DNA from: Alentia gelatinosa
Lineage: Eukaryota > Annelida > Polychaeta > Phyllodocida > Polynoidae
Direction: 5' to 3'
Length of the DNA stretch: 64,000 nucleotides
NCBI GenBank assembly: GCA_950022655.1
Contig: OX465587.1
Location: 35,397,153-35,461,152, forward strand
Shown here: piece by piece, positions 21,673 to 32,950 of the stretch
How the letters are laid out: each line of letters begins with the position of its first letter
How positions within the stretch are numbered: the stretch's first letter is position 1
Notes under the pieces: model-generated
What the model was told of the DNA's origin: nothing
The model's database searches: none
What the model saw: only the letters and a program-made list of their open reading frames with translations
Made by a program: the position numbers and the translations under genes

Positions 21673-22006
21673 TCACTTGCACTGCATTTGATTTGGGCCG
21701 AGATGTAGGGACGGCAACAGACATAGCGAGTTCATGATCCAAGATCCCTCATGAACTCTTGGGTTAGGTGATACTCCTGTGGAAGACATAAAATAAATAT
21801 ATTGATTAGAATTGGTCAAATTATGATATGCTGCCTTAAACCTATTGTACATTTAGTAAACTATTTGTTTTTTTAAAACTTATATCTTCACGTTCCGAGA
21901 TGTCCAAGTTGAATGTAGGCAACGCTCTGGGTGATCTGTGGGCGACTGCTGTCACTGCTGTAGACGAGTCACGAGAGGCAGCCATTCTCTTTGAAAATAC
22001 ATCAAC
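21673..22006 (-). CDS. Weak candidate: two-exon host ORF
   Basis: On the minus strand an acceptor-like cttttcctaaatcag precedes an exon with ATG at 21985-21983 in a fair start context (gagaATGG). The frame begins MAASRDSSTAVTAVAH. A possible donor gtgaag lies at 21891-21886, and an acceptor cttccacag ends at 21777. Splicing there keeps the frame open to a TGA at 21675-21673, for about 65 codons. A minus-strand AATAAA lies at about 21493. No domain is recognised. Without splicing the frame from the same ATG ends after 47 codons. Splice signals this short occur often by chance, so this is only a lead. Confidence 0.2.
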
Positions 22007-22149
22007 CTGATTTAGGAAAAGAATTTAATGAAATATAGCGACCAAATTTAATGATTCATAATCCTGAAACAAAGCAATACAAGCCTATTCAAGTCAACAA
22101 AGGAAGGAGTCCTAGAAAAAAAATTCACCTCATCGTGTAGAGTGTTCCC

Positions 22150-22298
22150 CACTGCCGATGCAGAAGAAAAGTGGCTGCAGTGGGACTTGAATCAACGAAG
22201 TCTGACAACCTTGGTATTACAAGTCCAGTGCTCTTTATCACTGAGCTGACTCCCCACCCAGGTCGCTTTTATTATGCTTGGGTCTGCACCACGAGGTT
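22150..22298 (-). mobile_element. tRNA-derived SINE, copy 1 (partial)
   Basis: The minus-strand head has gcagacccaagcataataaa, then a tRNA-like box A (CAGCTCAGTGATAAAGAGC) and box B (GATTCAAGTCCC), then ctgcagccacttttc. Nearly identical to the copy at 25511-25800; the 3' tail is missing. Confidence 0.8.
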
Positions 22299-22619
22299 CC
22301 CCACTGCCGATTACACTGACCACTAACGAGGTCTGGATGTATAGTAGTCGTTGCGCTTTGGGAAGAGCTGGCACATCCTGTATTTGTTCAGAATACAATT
22401 ATATATTGAAATTTTTTATTTTTTTTATTGTGGAGAATATTTTATTTTCAACTTGTACAGGATATATACACACAAGTATTTTAGCAGCCATAAAGAAACA
22501 GATACATTTCTAAATGATATAGGGTTGTCATGCACTGGTAAATTAATCTACCCTGTTTCTACAGATTTTCGAAATACATGTGTCACATCTCACCCATGGA
22601 ATATTATTTCATCTCCCCA

Positions 22620-23995
22620 TTTTTTTTCAATTTTTTTTATTTTCATACAGGACAAAACATAACAAGACAATATGACAGACACATCAAAACAGTATTTGCA
22701 GTTAGTTCTGCCTACCCCTCAAAGGTCCACACTCCCCCCTATTGGATTGTCTCCCACAGTTGAGCTAAATACTTAAATTTATGCATGTGACCTTCCTTCA
22801 TATATACATATTTCTCTATCTCTAATTTCCTCTTCAGTTCCATCATGAAAGCCATAATATCCAAGTCATTTGCATAAAATAATTTCTGCCGATGCACAAA
22901 GGATTTAGCTTGTAAAATTACATAATTGACCATCCTGGTTGAGGAGGCAACACCATATCTTCCAAATATAACCTCTTTTTTAGTAATCTTTAAGAAGTTG
23001 TCACTAAGGACATTTTTCAGCCATCTTGTTATGGCTTCCCAGAAAAACTTTGTCTCTGGACATTCTACCAAGAAGTGCATTAAGTCATCCCTTTTTGTAC
23101 AATAGTTACATTCTGGGGAATCAACAACCTTTCTCTGGGCTAAATATTTATTGCATGTAATAGTACCATTTAAAACCCGGTACTGTAATGATTGCAATCT
23201 TGTGGCCCTAGAAGAGGAAAATGGTATTCGATATATAGTCTCCCACTCCTTGGAGTTGATTTCGAGATCTTGAAAAACCTTTTTCCACCTACCCATACAG
23301 CTCGGGATTCTAGCTATCCTGTCCCTTACAATCATATAAATTCTTCTACTGGTTAACCTCATAATATCCACAGGTTCTTTTCCTGGAATTTGATAGATCG
23401 ATTTTTTCCCACCTTACAGATCTTTTTCCTCTGGTTCTAACAACCTCAGCCAGGGTATGGATGCCCTGAGACCCAGAACATCAAGAAAAGTCAACTGAGT
23501 ACCATATTTTTCATTCATCTCTACATATGTCAACATTTCTCCCTTTTTAAAAAAATGTCGCACTTGCCATATCCCCGCCTTCTGCATATGAGCTTTGACA
23601 GGTTTGGACAGTCTAATGGGTATAAACATGTTATTCCATATGGATTCATTTACAAATTGTGAGTCTTCTCTGGGTTGTATATTGTATTGACAGTCCCAAC
23701 TCATAAGCAGTTACTTGTGAAACCTATTTTTCATTTCCAGTTTAGCTTTTTTATTCTTCTGTAGAAAAAAAATGAAGGATGTATCTAGCTTAAGCTACCT
23801 TTTGAGCAGGAACGTCCAATTGCGACCGTCTTGATTGATCAATCGTTTAACCCATTGTGTCATTGCCACTTCTATCATCAAACCTAAGTCTAGAAGTTTT
23901 AAACCACCATCTTGGATATCTAATATCAATGTATTATATGCAATCTTCGTGGTTCTACCATTCCAAATGAACGATGTAACTATGTCCTTAAACAT
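22620..23995 (-). pseudogene. L1/Tx1-like LINE, ORF2 C-terminal part and 3' end
   Basis: Three collinear minus-strand frames (23995-23795, 23704-23414, 23371-22739) make up the region after the RT of a LINE ORF2. They show FIWNGRTTKIAY with GGLKLLDL, then a middle part, then a zinc-ribbon-like CNYCTKRDDLMHFLVEC (C-x2-C-x7-H-x4-C) followed by FFW and an ILQAKSFVHRQKLF helix. The frame ends at 22739. A/T-rich sequence with a T-run (22619-22640) to the left fits a poly(A) end. Endonuclease and RT are absent, so it is 5'-truncated and also frameshifted. Confidence 0.75.
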
Positions 23996-24000
23996 TTTCG

Positions 24001-25510
24001 GAACTTTAGGTGGATATATGGAAAATCAATACATGGAGTTATACATAGGTATTTCTGATGACAACGTTAATCCATTAAAACCCAATATGATCCTTGGTTT
24101 GACACACATTTACGAATTTAATTTTAATTTCCAATAATTTTCAGTGCAATCTGTGAAGAATTCTCCGATAACATCATTAATCCGATATAACACACTGTTA
24201 TCCTTGAATTTGCACAATTTCTGCAATTTACTAAATCGCACAAATTCCAGTTCGAAGACACTGCCTTGGATGCACTGCATTTCATGCTCGTCTGAGATTA
24301 TGTTATGGTTTTAAGATAATAAGTTGTTATTGTTCAAATAGACAGGAAACAAAGTAATATGGCGTTAGCTGGAAGCTGTATTTAGAGTGGATCGTCTGTA
24401 TAAGGGTATGAATGGTCACGTGATTTGCTGATGTAAGCAGCTGAGGAGTATACCTCTGTTGCTGCTGCAGAGAGCAGCACTTGAGTACGAAAATGAAGGT
24501 AAATATAGATAGGCCTTGATGTTATGAATGTGTATAGTATGCTCTGGTGCTAGGATTCTGACCAGAGTACCCAAACTGTCTCCATTTGCAGGTTAGGGAG
24601 TTGCGGGTATCACCCATCCATGTTGACAGAGTCCACTAGAGTACAGGCCAGGAATTGTCAATGTGGATCTTTGCATGCTCTCGGCACCGCTAGTCGGCTA
24701 GTTATCTGAAAATCTGTCGGCAACAGAAATTAGAGCCAAAGCTCCATGAAACCCCCCAAATATGCAAATTAGGTTAGGCCAGCACTCAAGAAATAATGGT
24801 TGCTTGCCAGACTATTTGGTGGATCAGCAACACAATGGCATTTAGGGCCAGCTGGTGGTCGATGACGACCAAACAGACCAGCCTACATTGCAAGGATTGT
24901 TGAATTCCTGTTGACTTTAGTACCCATCTAGAGTGTAAAGTGTGATGCATTTGTATATAGATTAACATTGGTAAAATGACAAAATGTGTTTACAATATTT
25001 TCCCGTTCAAGCGCGTTGAACGTTGCGGAAATTCTTTTTGTTGTTGCACAAGGGCGGATGTCCATGTCAACACCACGCGAGTATTTCGGTCTGTCACCAT
25101 CTCCTACAATTAGAAATGGTAAGAACCAACCAAGCACCAGCTTCAGCACCACTATAGGTACTAGCGAGTGAAACATGAGTTCACAGTGCGTTTGCAGGGC
25201 ACCCAGCGGAGACCCGGTGGGATGAGGCCTGCTACCAGCGAAGCCGACATTAAAAAACACTGCAAATCCAGAGGGCACAGTGAAGTTTCGCTGGTCCCAA
25301 ACAGACCGCACCCGTTACTAGGGTACAAGATTTTGTTTGGCAAGCGACAGCCAATCAGAACGGAGGAAATCTGTGACAGAGTTAACATGGGAGAGAGCTC
25401 GGACACGGGTAGGCATTCGTGGTAGCGTACCGGTAACTGCCACGTCTTCCGCTACATAAAATGACAAAATGCACAACGTTATTTTGTCCCCACAGACAAG
25501 GTGTGGACAG
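24001..25510. other. Intergenic stretch without supported gene
   Basis: No recognisable protein or repeat. A short ATG followed by a donor-like gtaaat near 24492 and an open stretch at about 25197-25320 flanked by AG...GT-like bases were considered but are too weak to call. Confidence 0.5.
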
Positions 25511-25800
25511 CAATTACCGATCTGTTCATCCTCTTGGTCGCCTCGCCTCCTCGTGGTGCAGACCCAAGCATAATAAAAGCGACCTGGGTGGGGAGTCAGC
25601 TCAGTGATAAAGAGCACTGGACTTGTAATACCAAGGTTGTCAGACTTCGTTGATTCAAGTCCCACTGCAGCCACTTTTCTTCTGCATCCCCAGCAGTGGT
25701 AGATTTACTGCTATATCAAAGACTAATCCTTCTCATACCATGTCTATGTGGTGTAAATGTGTAGGGGTGAGATTTCTACCTAAATTTATTACATAGATTC
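25511..25800 (+). mobile_element. tRNA-derived SINE, copy 2
   Basis: The plus-strand head is ttggtcgcctcgcctcctcg, followed by the tRNA-like part with box A CAGCTCAGTGATAAAGAGC (about 25600-25618) and box B GATTCAAGTCCC (about 25653). A tail with agcagtggtagatttactgc and a run to acatagattcgatcac follows. The tail is shared with the copy at 39277-39655. It depends on LINE enzymes for movement. No obvious target duplication. Confidence 0.85.
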
Positions 25801-27398
25801 GATCACCACCCTTCATCTGTGTGTGTTGCTTACAGACCGACGTGTCAGTAACTGACTCTCACTGGAGGGTACACAGAGTGGATACTAAGGACTTATAAGA
25901 TCTGAGCACGGAACGGACTAACATCATGAACTGGAACAACAGGAGTGTATGAGGATATATGATCGAACAATAGAAAGGACTAATCATGAGAAACGATTCC
26001 TTACAGGAATTTATTATTGAACAATGATGGGCACATCAACTTAAAAGACTTACTAAACAGGTTTGTACCAATGTGTATTACACACTACACCAAATTACCA
26101 ATGTTTATATTTAAGAGTGGAGTATGGTTAAACCAAGAGTCGCTAGATCAATTATTTACCTTGTTCATCTTTCTTCCTCTCTGGTCACAGGGATGTGAGG
26201 TCACCGTGTCCCTGTGACCACGCTAAGCCAGTGAATCTACCCCCATAGTAAAGGCAGTATAGTAATAGGATCTATTGCTATAAGGACAACATCTTGAAAC
26301 CTAAAGACTAATTAAGGGATGTAATTAACACCTTGTCTACAGTGCAGTACCAGTGGCAGCAGCTTGGCCAAATTGCACAATCCTGGCAGCTCTCGGAGCG
26401 CCTCCACCGCGCCTCCACCGCAGGAAGATTGAAGATTAAAACATCAATGAATATGATATATGCACACACTGTTGACATGATGATTTCCTCGTTATCCTAT
26501 GGATTCTGATTATATATATGGATTCTGAGTTATGAATATAAATATATCCTTGTGTAATGGCTTTCATGATTTAGGCCCCAGTTGCTGAGCAATCAGTGGC
26601 AGTGCTAATTGCAGGAGAGAGTTGTGACCTATTCTGGTGTGAAGCGAAAAATGGCTACCCTGGGAAAAATGGTAATTATCGCCCACTAGTATTTTGTGGG
26701 CATGCACGAACATGCACAGTGTTGAAGTCCACGATTGGAGAATGATCAATTTGCCGAAATTAAGCATATTACGACATATCACGACATGTAATTCTCATGT
26801 CTAAATACTATTTTTTCATTTATTTACATTAAAATCACATCAAGATAGTAGTATGAGAAAACATGGTTTCTGAGCCCGTACGGGTGGCCGTTCAAGCTCA
26901 TTTGCGAGGGGGCTGTATTTTTTCATCAAATGACTAAGAACGGACACCATGGGGCCTCAGTCACTATGTTTTCTTATTACTATACACCTCCTACTCGTTT
27001 AAGACGCCATTTTATTAACTTGTTTGGTCTGTGACACCCCCCCCATTCCCGTACCAAACCACTGCCATTCACTACGGCCCACTGTCTCCCGCCAATATGT
27101 CATCCCTTTAGCAGCCACCCCTCCACTGTATAATGGACTATTCCAAAATACTCGTTGACAATATGAGCTGACATCACTTCGGGGGTTCTTAGGTGATATA
27201 GAAGCATGCACAACAGTTAGAAGTGTGCAATGGCCAAATATTGAGCTTCTAACGTGGGGCAATCACGTGAGACCATTGAAATAGTTTAAATATGCGAGAC
27301 CCATCAATAATAACAAATCCACTTGCCGACTGGCACCAACATGGCCGGCCTCACACTGCTGCGCTCGACACTGCACGAGAACCACCATTTTACATATA
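25801..27398. other. Intergenic stretch up to gypsy copy 2
   Basis: No supported gene. It includes a poly-C run near 27036-27043 and a Kozak-like caccaacATGGCC at 27341 that opens a short frame running into the LTR at 27399; see findings. Confidence 0.5.
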
Positions 27399-27929
27399 AT
27401 TGGTGGTCGCCGCCTGTCTAGCAGGTTGGATGACCCCAATCCAGAACGCTAGTTCCAGACAGGATCCCACCCTACGCGCTCTACGTAGGTTGGTTCGGTT
27501 TTCGGTGAGTTTACACAGACCTAGTCACACATAACACAACACACGCCTTTAATAAACAGGAATGTTTATTAACAACTACTTCCCGGAAAGATCTAGAAGA
27601 TCTTTCCCACAAGTACAGTACCCCAGCAAAATGTGCCAGGTAATGCTGGAGAGGCTAATCTAAAAGACTCGCGTAACCACCAGGAAGGTTCGAGAACCCG
27701 CCTGCAAAGTAAGGGCCCAAGGGTCTGTTCCGTAGAAGAGACACGCGAGGATAGCCTGTCGACCTACTGTGAACGCTGAGTATATATATACCCAGTGTTA
27801 CGTAATCCCGGTCCCCGCCGTGCCACTCTCGTGTGCGGCGTTGCCCGGAATCACTACACAGTAAGGATTGGCACGTCGCGCCACCTTCCGTAGAACACAC
27901 GAACACTGCTGGATTCCCACCCCACTACA
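27399..27929 (-). repeat. 3' LTR of gypsy copy 2
   Basis: Reverse complement of the LTR of copy 3, roughly 93% alike by eye. The minus strand carries a TATATATA box (about 27781-27790) and AATAAA (about 27550-27560). The terminal TG of the right end is intact. At the left the expected dinucleotide has mutated to at. Confidence 0.88.
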
Positions 27930-27932
27930 TTA

Positions 27933-27947
27933 CCCCTCCCAGTTTTT
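27933..27947 (-). promoter_or_regulatory. Polypurine tract of gypsy copy 2
   Basis: Minus-strand aaaaactgggagggg directly before the 3' LTR, the site for plus-strand priming. Identical in copy 3 (57790-57804). Confidence 0.8.
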
Positions 27948-29148
27948 ACTAAGGAGGAACCAAGGTAGCCATTTTGCTGCTGAGGGGAAACCCGTCTGAA
28001 CACAAATCAAGCAGTTCTTGGTCTACTCTCTAACTTCCTGGCGTTCACAAGAATTAACTGATACCTTTGTATAAGTGAAAGGTGGAATTGTAAAAATGGA
28101 GAATAAAAATGTGGAAGATAAGACATTCAGGAAAGAAGTGACAACAGGTTGAAGAAGACGGAAAAGGACTAGCCTCGCTAGCACCTTTTGGTGTATAAAA
28201 TTGTGATATTCACCCATCTTGTGCCGGGGAGCAAGTTCTTGAGCATTGGGCAGGGAAGACTCGACAGTCGCGGACCTACAAGTTGTCAGCCCGGCCTGTC
28301 GAGCACCCCGCCTCCAGCTGTTCCTGATCTTCTTGAAGTCCTGGAGGGCTCCCGGTGGGTGATGCATCGTTCTTTCCTTCTTATGTGTCTTGAAGTATCG
28401 AGTCCAGTGGGCCCACCAGCGTTGCAGACCTACTACATTCAGCCCGATGCCGGCGGGTGCTGGGCTTCCCACTGTTTCCAGTTGCAAGACGTCCAGATGT
28501 TAAAGAAGGGCCAGCCTCGCTTGGCACCTTCCAGATGTGTAGTTTCTGAAAACGGAAATAACAGCCAAAAAGCAAAACATTTCTCCATCCACCTTGTAAA
28601 AGTGTGTGGTATCAGTGTTCTTAGTGCTCCAGCTATACTGGCATATGCTGGAAATTGAGAACCAATAAAGGCCTCAATCTCAGCCAAATTCAGAACTTAC
28701 TATCACCGACCCAAGGTAAGGACAGAAGACGTCATCCAACGAAAACGGGGGTGACGTCTACTATCTCACTGTCAAGTCACCGAACTTGGTTCCGACCTAG
28801 ACCCGGTAAGTCAGATCTATACCCTGAAGGTATAGCCTCCCTTACCCGGTGCTACATAAAGGTATGGACACGGTCCACACCGCAGGCCGGAGGTTTTCAT
28901 GATGGGAGCCTATTACGGGCTTCACCACCGGAAGAACCTTCAGCCGCCTGAAACCAGGGTTGTGCCTCTGGGAAGTCGTTGCTGACTTTCCTCAGCCCCA
29001 ACCCGGGATCGCTTATCATTAGGTGACCTTCTGGCTTTCCCTCTACCCCTCCCAGCGATCCTCGCGGTAGCTGAGAAAGAGGCAGGCTTCGAGCCAAAAG
29101 GACCCTATACACCCTCCCCTCTGGAAAATTTAATTTCCCAGAGTGGGT

Positions 29149-29162
29149 GTTCCTCATATAAG
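29149..29162. repeat. Target-site duplication of PLE2 (left)
   Basis: gttcctcatataag, identical to 32937-32950. The last bases (ataag) also match the internal PLE2 sequence, so the exact junction may involve microhomology. Confidence 0.8.
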
Positions 29163-29270
29163 TTTGTAAAATAATTTCTCTCTGTGGTACATGTATCTCA
29201 CGTTCCTTTGGGATTTATTGATACCGTATCAGTTTTTGAGTGAAAAAATTTAAAAGATGTCATTCTGGGT

Positions 29271-29732
29271 ATGAAAAAGGAGATGGCACTCAGTATCACC
29301 AAAGTTTTAGCCGACTATCTTAAAAAACAAGAGACAGTCGAGTCTCAAGTAAGGGACCAGTGTCTGAATATGATGGTAGGTGCACTCACCGGGTCCAAGT
29401 ACACGGACGAGGAGAGTGCACAGACCATGGAGGCGGTTAAACGTCACCCAGACCTGACCGCGAAAAGGGACTATATGCTCAAGGTTTCCTCTCTAGAAGA
29501 GAGAATCCAGAAACGCCGAACCCGGGCACCAGCCAATGAAGCGATTCTAGACCCAAAATCGGGTGTAAAATCGGCACCGTCCACCAACGTACCCATCACT
29601 CAGGGTTTTCCCGAGGCCCCCACCAACAAGGGACAAGGCAAAACGAGGGGCAAGGGCAAAGGAGGACGAGGACAGAGAGGGGGCAAAAAGGGTCAGGTGC
29701 GACCACCACAGACCCAGAACACTCGCCTGTGA
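29271..29732 (+). CDS. ORF1 of PLE2
   Basis: An intact 153-codon frame from ATG 29271, upstream of the RT frame and in a different phase. The N-terminal part is helical (ALSITKVLADYLKKQETVES, SLEERIQKRR). The C-terminal part is strongly basic with GKGKGGRGQRGGKKGQ. A similar basic tail ends ORF1 of PLE1, and the rest is not alike. A nucleic-acid-binding accessory role is plausible from composition. No known domain is recognised. The poly-basic tail is close to the stop, 83 bases before the RT ATG. Confidence 0.6.
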   Translation: MKKEMALSITKVLADYLKKQETVESQVRDQCLNMMVGALTGSKYTDEESAQTMEAVKRHPDLTAKRDYMLKVSSLEERIQKRRTRAPANEAILDPKSGVKSAPSTNVPITQGFPEAPTNKGQGKTRGKGKGGRGQRGGKKGQVRPPQTQNTRL

Positions 29733-29815
29733 CGATAACACCTGTGTGCATGATTGACCATGTTCCAATAAACGAAGCATAGATTTTGGGTACTAACTCC
29801 CCAAATGATGAACAA

Positions 29816-31333
29816 ATGTCTACCGATTGCTCTATTGCGAATAAAGAAACTGAACAATGTCTGTTTGATAATGTTTCTCAATCCACAGAATGCTCTACAC
29901 ACGAAAAGACTAGCAGTGCAAAAAGGACCGGGAATTACTCGCAAACAAAGCAGGTAAAAACTGGTATAGTAGTGAATCTATCAGATCGAACACTCACTGA
30001 TTCAGAAATAACTCTTCTCAATAAAGGTCTAAACTTTTGTCCAACTACCTCGGTACAAGAGGAGGGAGAATTGAAACAAGAACTAGACAGGTTCCATAGG
30101 AACCTCAGGCTTAAACAATTCTTCAATAAAGACAAACAGATTCCGTCTACAAGTACGAGATGGAAAACGGGCACAAACCAGCGGAATGAAGCGGAAAAGG
30201 GGTGCAAAGGCCACCCCCTAGGTATTCCAAATTCAATATCACAAAACAGTTCTAACAAACCTTTTGGAGACACAAAATTGGTAAAAGAACTCAAAGATCA
30301 GAATTCATTCTCTGCCCCACAGGGGTCTTCTAACCTAGAGGGATTCATAGCTTTAAATGAACTCAGCCTATCCACCAAAACCACCCATAAGGCCAAGCCT
30401 AAACAAAATCTGAGCAAATCCGAGAAAATCTCCCTCAAAGAATTGTCACGTAACAAAGACATAACCATAAAACCAGCCGACAAAGGTGGGGCTATGGTTA
30501 TTCTAAACACTACTGACTACATTGCGGAGGCACATAGACAACTCAACGATACAAAGGTGTATATCCCACTGAAATCTGATCCCACTGCTAAACTCACCAT
30601 AGAAATAGACAGTGCCATAGATGATATGATACAACAGGGTGAAATCACCCAGGAACTGGGCAAAGCGCACAGTACCAAGAAACCCAGGGCCCCTCAAATA
30701 TATTTTCTACCGAAAATACACAAAGGGACAGTCCCACCTCCAGGAAGACCAGTGGTATCAGCCAACAACTGTGCCACAGAGAAAATATCAAAATTTGTAG
30801 ATCATTTTCTCAAACCGGAAGTTCCAAAGATCAAGTCCTATGTAAAGGACACGAACCATTTCCTACAGAAAATAACAGATGTGGGGAAAATAGAGAAGGG
30901 AGACATCCTAGGCACGCTAGATGTAGGAGGACTCTATACCAACATACTGAACGTTGAAGGTATAGCTGCGGTAGAGAAAAAACTCAACACCAGGGGGCAG
31001 CACACAAACCCAACCCCTAAGAGCATCGCAAAACTATTGAAATTAGTGTTGACCAACAACAATATTCAATTCAATGGGCAAAACTATATCCAAGTGAGTG
31101 GAACTGCGATGGGCACAAGACTAGCGCCATCATATGCCAACCTATTCATGGAATCTTTAGAAGAAAGATTCATAGAAGGATATAGATTGAAACCAAAAGT
31201 TTGGTGGAGATACATTGACGACATTTTCTTCATTTGGGAACATGGAAAGACAGAACTGGAACTATGGCTCCAGTATCTCAACCATGCACATAGTATGATC
31301 AAATTCACTATGGATATCTCAGAAATTCTGTGA
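29816..31333 (+). pseudogene. Penelope-type reverse transcriptase of PLE2
   Basis: The likely start is ATG 29816 (MSTDCSIANK). Motifs in order are LLNKGLNFCPTTS (about residue 75), KPADKGGAMVI, FLPKIHKG with PPGRPVVSANN, GTLDVGGLYTNI, GTAMGTRLAPSYANLFMES and the catalytic YIDDIFFIWEHG with YIDD at 31211-31222. This is a full set of RT motifs, unlike PLE1. The frame shifts near 31320, just before the FLDT segment, which continues in another frame. The endonuclease then resumes at 31482. One to two frame errors therefore separate RT and endonuclease of what was one polyprotein. Confidence 0.9.
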
Positions 31334-31481
31334 ATTTTCTAGACACCACTGTAAAAGTGGGAGAACGAGGTAGACTGTATGTACATACCTATACACGAAA
31401 CCCACAGACGAGAATACTTACCTTAGGTATGACTCAGCCCACCCGCCGTCACAGAACAAAAGCATACCTTACGCTCAGTTA

Positions 31482-32216
31482 TTGAGAGTCAAAGGGATAT
31501 GCTCATCTGACAAAGACTACCAGACCCATGCATCCCAGAAACTGAATGAATTCAGAGAATGTGGTTATCCCAAGAAACTACTGAAGGAATGCAAGAACAA
31601 GGTAGATCAAATCAAGCAGGAAGAAACTCTCAAATCCAAAACGAAAAACCAAACTGAAGAGAAAGAAGAAAAAATCTTTCTAATCAGCACCTTCAGACAA
31701 GGAGGTAAAACTCATTTGGTAAGAGCAAGAACCACATATGATCCAAATCAGAAGCATGTCGAAAAAGAAAGGAAAAACAAATGCAACAAAAAAGATTGCA
31801 AATATTGCCCGAAATTGGTCAAGACAAGATCCATAAAGTCGAATACCAAAGGCACCACGCACCAATGCAAAGACAACATCACATGCAACAGCTCTAATGT
31901 GATTTACTGTCTAGAATGCAAAAGATGTGGGGTACAATATGTGGGACAGACCAAACGAAAGATCAAAATGAGACTTGCAGAACATCTCAGAATGATCAAA
32001 CAACATGGTAACCAAAGCGATGTCCCGAGACATTTCAACGAGTGTGACCACCAGGGAGAGAATGATGTTAGAGTCTATATACTAGACTTCATATACAGAC
32101 ATCCTGACAGTAACCAAGCCAAAATACTCAGAGACAAAATCGAGTATAATTGGATACACCGCCTGAAAACACAGGCGCCAAAGGGGCTAAACACAATGGA
32201 TAGCAGATATGGATAG
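31482..32216 (+). pseudogene. GIY-YIG endonuclease domain of PLE2
   Basis: C-terminal part of the PLE2 polyprotein, open for 244 codons. It starts with the linker (VKGICSSDKDYQTHASQ), then a cysteine cluster (CNKKDCKYCPK), then SSNVIYCLECKRCGVQYVGQT (GIY and YIG blocks with zinc-type cysteines), an HFNECDH segment and the final LRDKIEYNWIHRL with the catalytic glutamate, ending GLNTMDSRYG. Compared with PLE1 a stretch of about 40 residues after ISTFRQGGK is missing. The catalytic residues look intact. The domain is cut off from the RT by frameshift. Confidence 0.88.
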
Positions 32217-32236
32217 ACCCAACCAAATGCCATGTC

Positions 32237-32936
32237 AAAAAAAAAATTTCACTCAAAAACTGATATGGTATCAATAAATCCCACAAGAACGTGAGATACA
32301 TGTACCCCAGAGAGAAATAATTTTACAAACTTATATTACATTGGGCACTCTATCTATAGCGACTACAAGTGACTGGTCCAGAGCCAGACTTTCAATCTTT
32401 GAAAAAAATTTCCAAAACAAAGGCTGCCAATAAGCATAACCTTTAAACCTTTCCCATAAATTTGGGAAACAACAGACCAAAATACACGGCCAAATTTTCG
32501 CCTGACGAGACAAGTAATGTCGAAACTATCGAGTAAGGAGAGATAGATCAATGTATCTATCTCAGTAAAATACAGAGCAAATGGCATACCAAAAATGCAC
32601 CACCAGAGGGCTCCAAGGGTATTCCCAAACATAGTACACACTAAACACCACAGGTGGCACCACATATACCCCACCACCATGGGAGGCTAGGCGGCACCAG
32701 TAGGGTAGACCCAGAATTGGATAGTATGCCTATTTTCATTGGATAAATAAATTTCCCACGTCTCTCTGTCTGGTCCACCGACCAATCAGAAATGCAGGAA
32801 TAGATCACATATTCAAAAACAACCAATGACGGTCCTCATCTGTATAGGAAAATTAACATAATCTAGGCTCGCACTCCCACAAGGGTGAGAGATCGGTCAC
32901 TTACTCGATGGTCGCGAGGCCGCCACGTACAGCATT
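32237..32936 (-). repeat. Inverted 5'-region copy of PLE2
   Basis: 32240-32336 is the reverse complement of 29157-29250 (about 90% alike; shared acatgtatctcacgttc and gtatcaataaatccca-type blocks). The rest has no partner in the window and ends exactly at the 14-bp duplication. Inverted terminal copies are known for Penelope-like elements. Confidence 0.8.
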
Positions 32937-32950
32937 GTTCCTCATATAAG
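32937..32950. repeat. Target-site duplication of PLE2 (right)
   Basis: gttcctcatataag, identical to 29149-29162. Gypsy sequence (aactggtaaaagttaatac) follows directly, as in copy 1. Confidence 0.8.

Larger units (their letters stand above)
29163..32936 (+). mobile_element. Penelope-like element PLE2 with inverted 5' segment
   Basis: This plus-strand element lies inside the 3' untranslated part of gypsy copy 2 and is flanked by a 14-bp duplication. It has ORF1, RT and GIY-YIG endonuclease. After the 3' end comes an inverted copy of its own 5' region (32237-32936). About 90 bp of that copy matches the left end in inverse orientation. The remaining 600 bp extends further upstream than the left end does, so the sense part is 5'-truncated. 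Copy 1 shows the unoccupied site near 3418. Confidence 0.88.

Noticed and set aside
24400..25330. Possible exons at 24485 (ATGAAG before gtaaat) and 25197-25320
   Set aside because: Single splice-like signals only, no partner exon in phase and no recognisable domain.
20480..27040. Shared ctatgttttcttatta stretch at about 20575 and 26962
   Set aside because: Similarity is only about 30 bp in AT-rich DNA, with different flanks; too short to call a repeat.
30000..31333. PLE2 RT as an active enzyme
   Set aside because: All RT motifs are present, but the frame is lost before the endonuclease, and the insertion is 5'-truncated.
32237..32936. Hammerhead ribozyme in the PLE2 5' region
   Set aside because: Known from some Penelope-like elements. 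I looked for the CTGATGA and GAAA core on both strands by eye and did not find a convincing pair.
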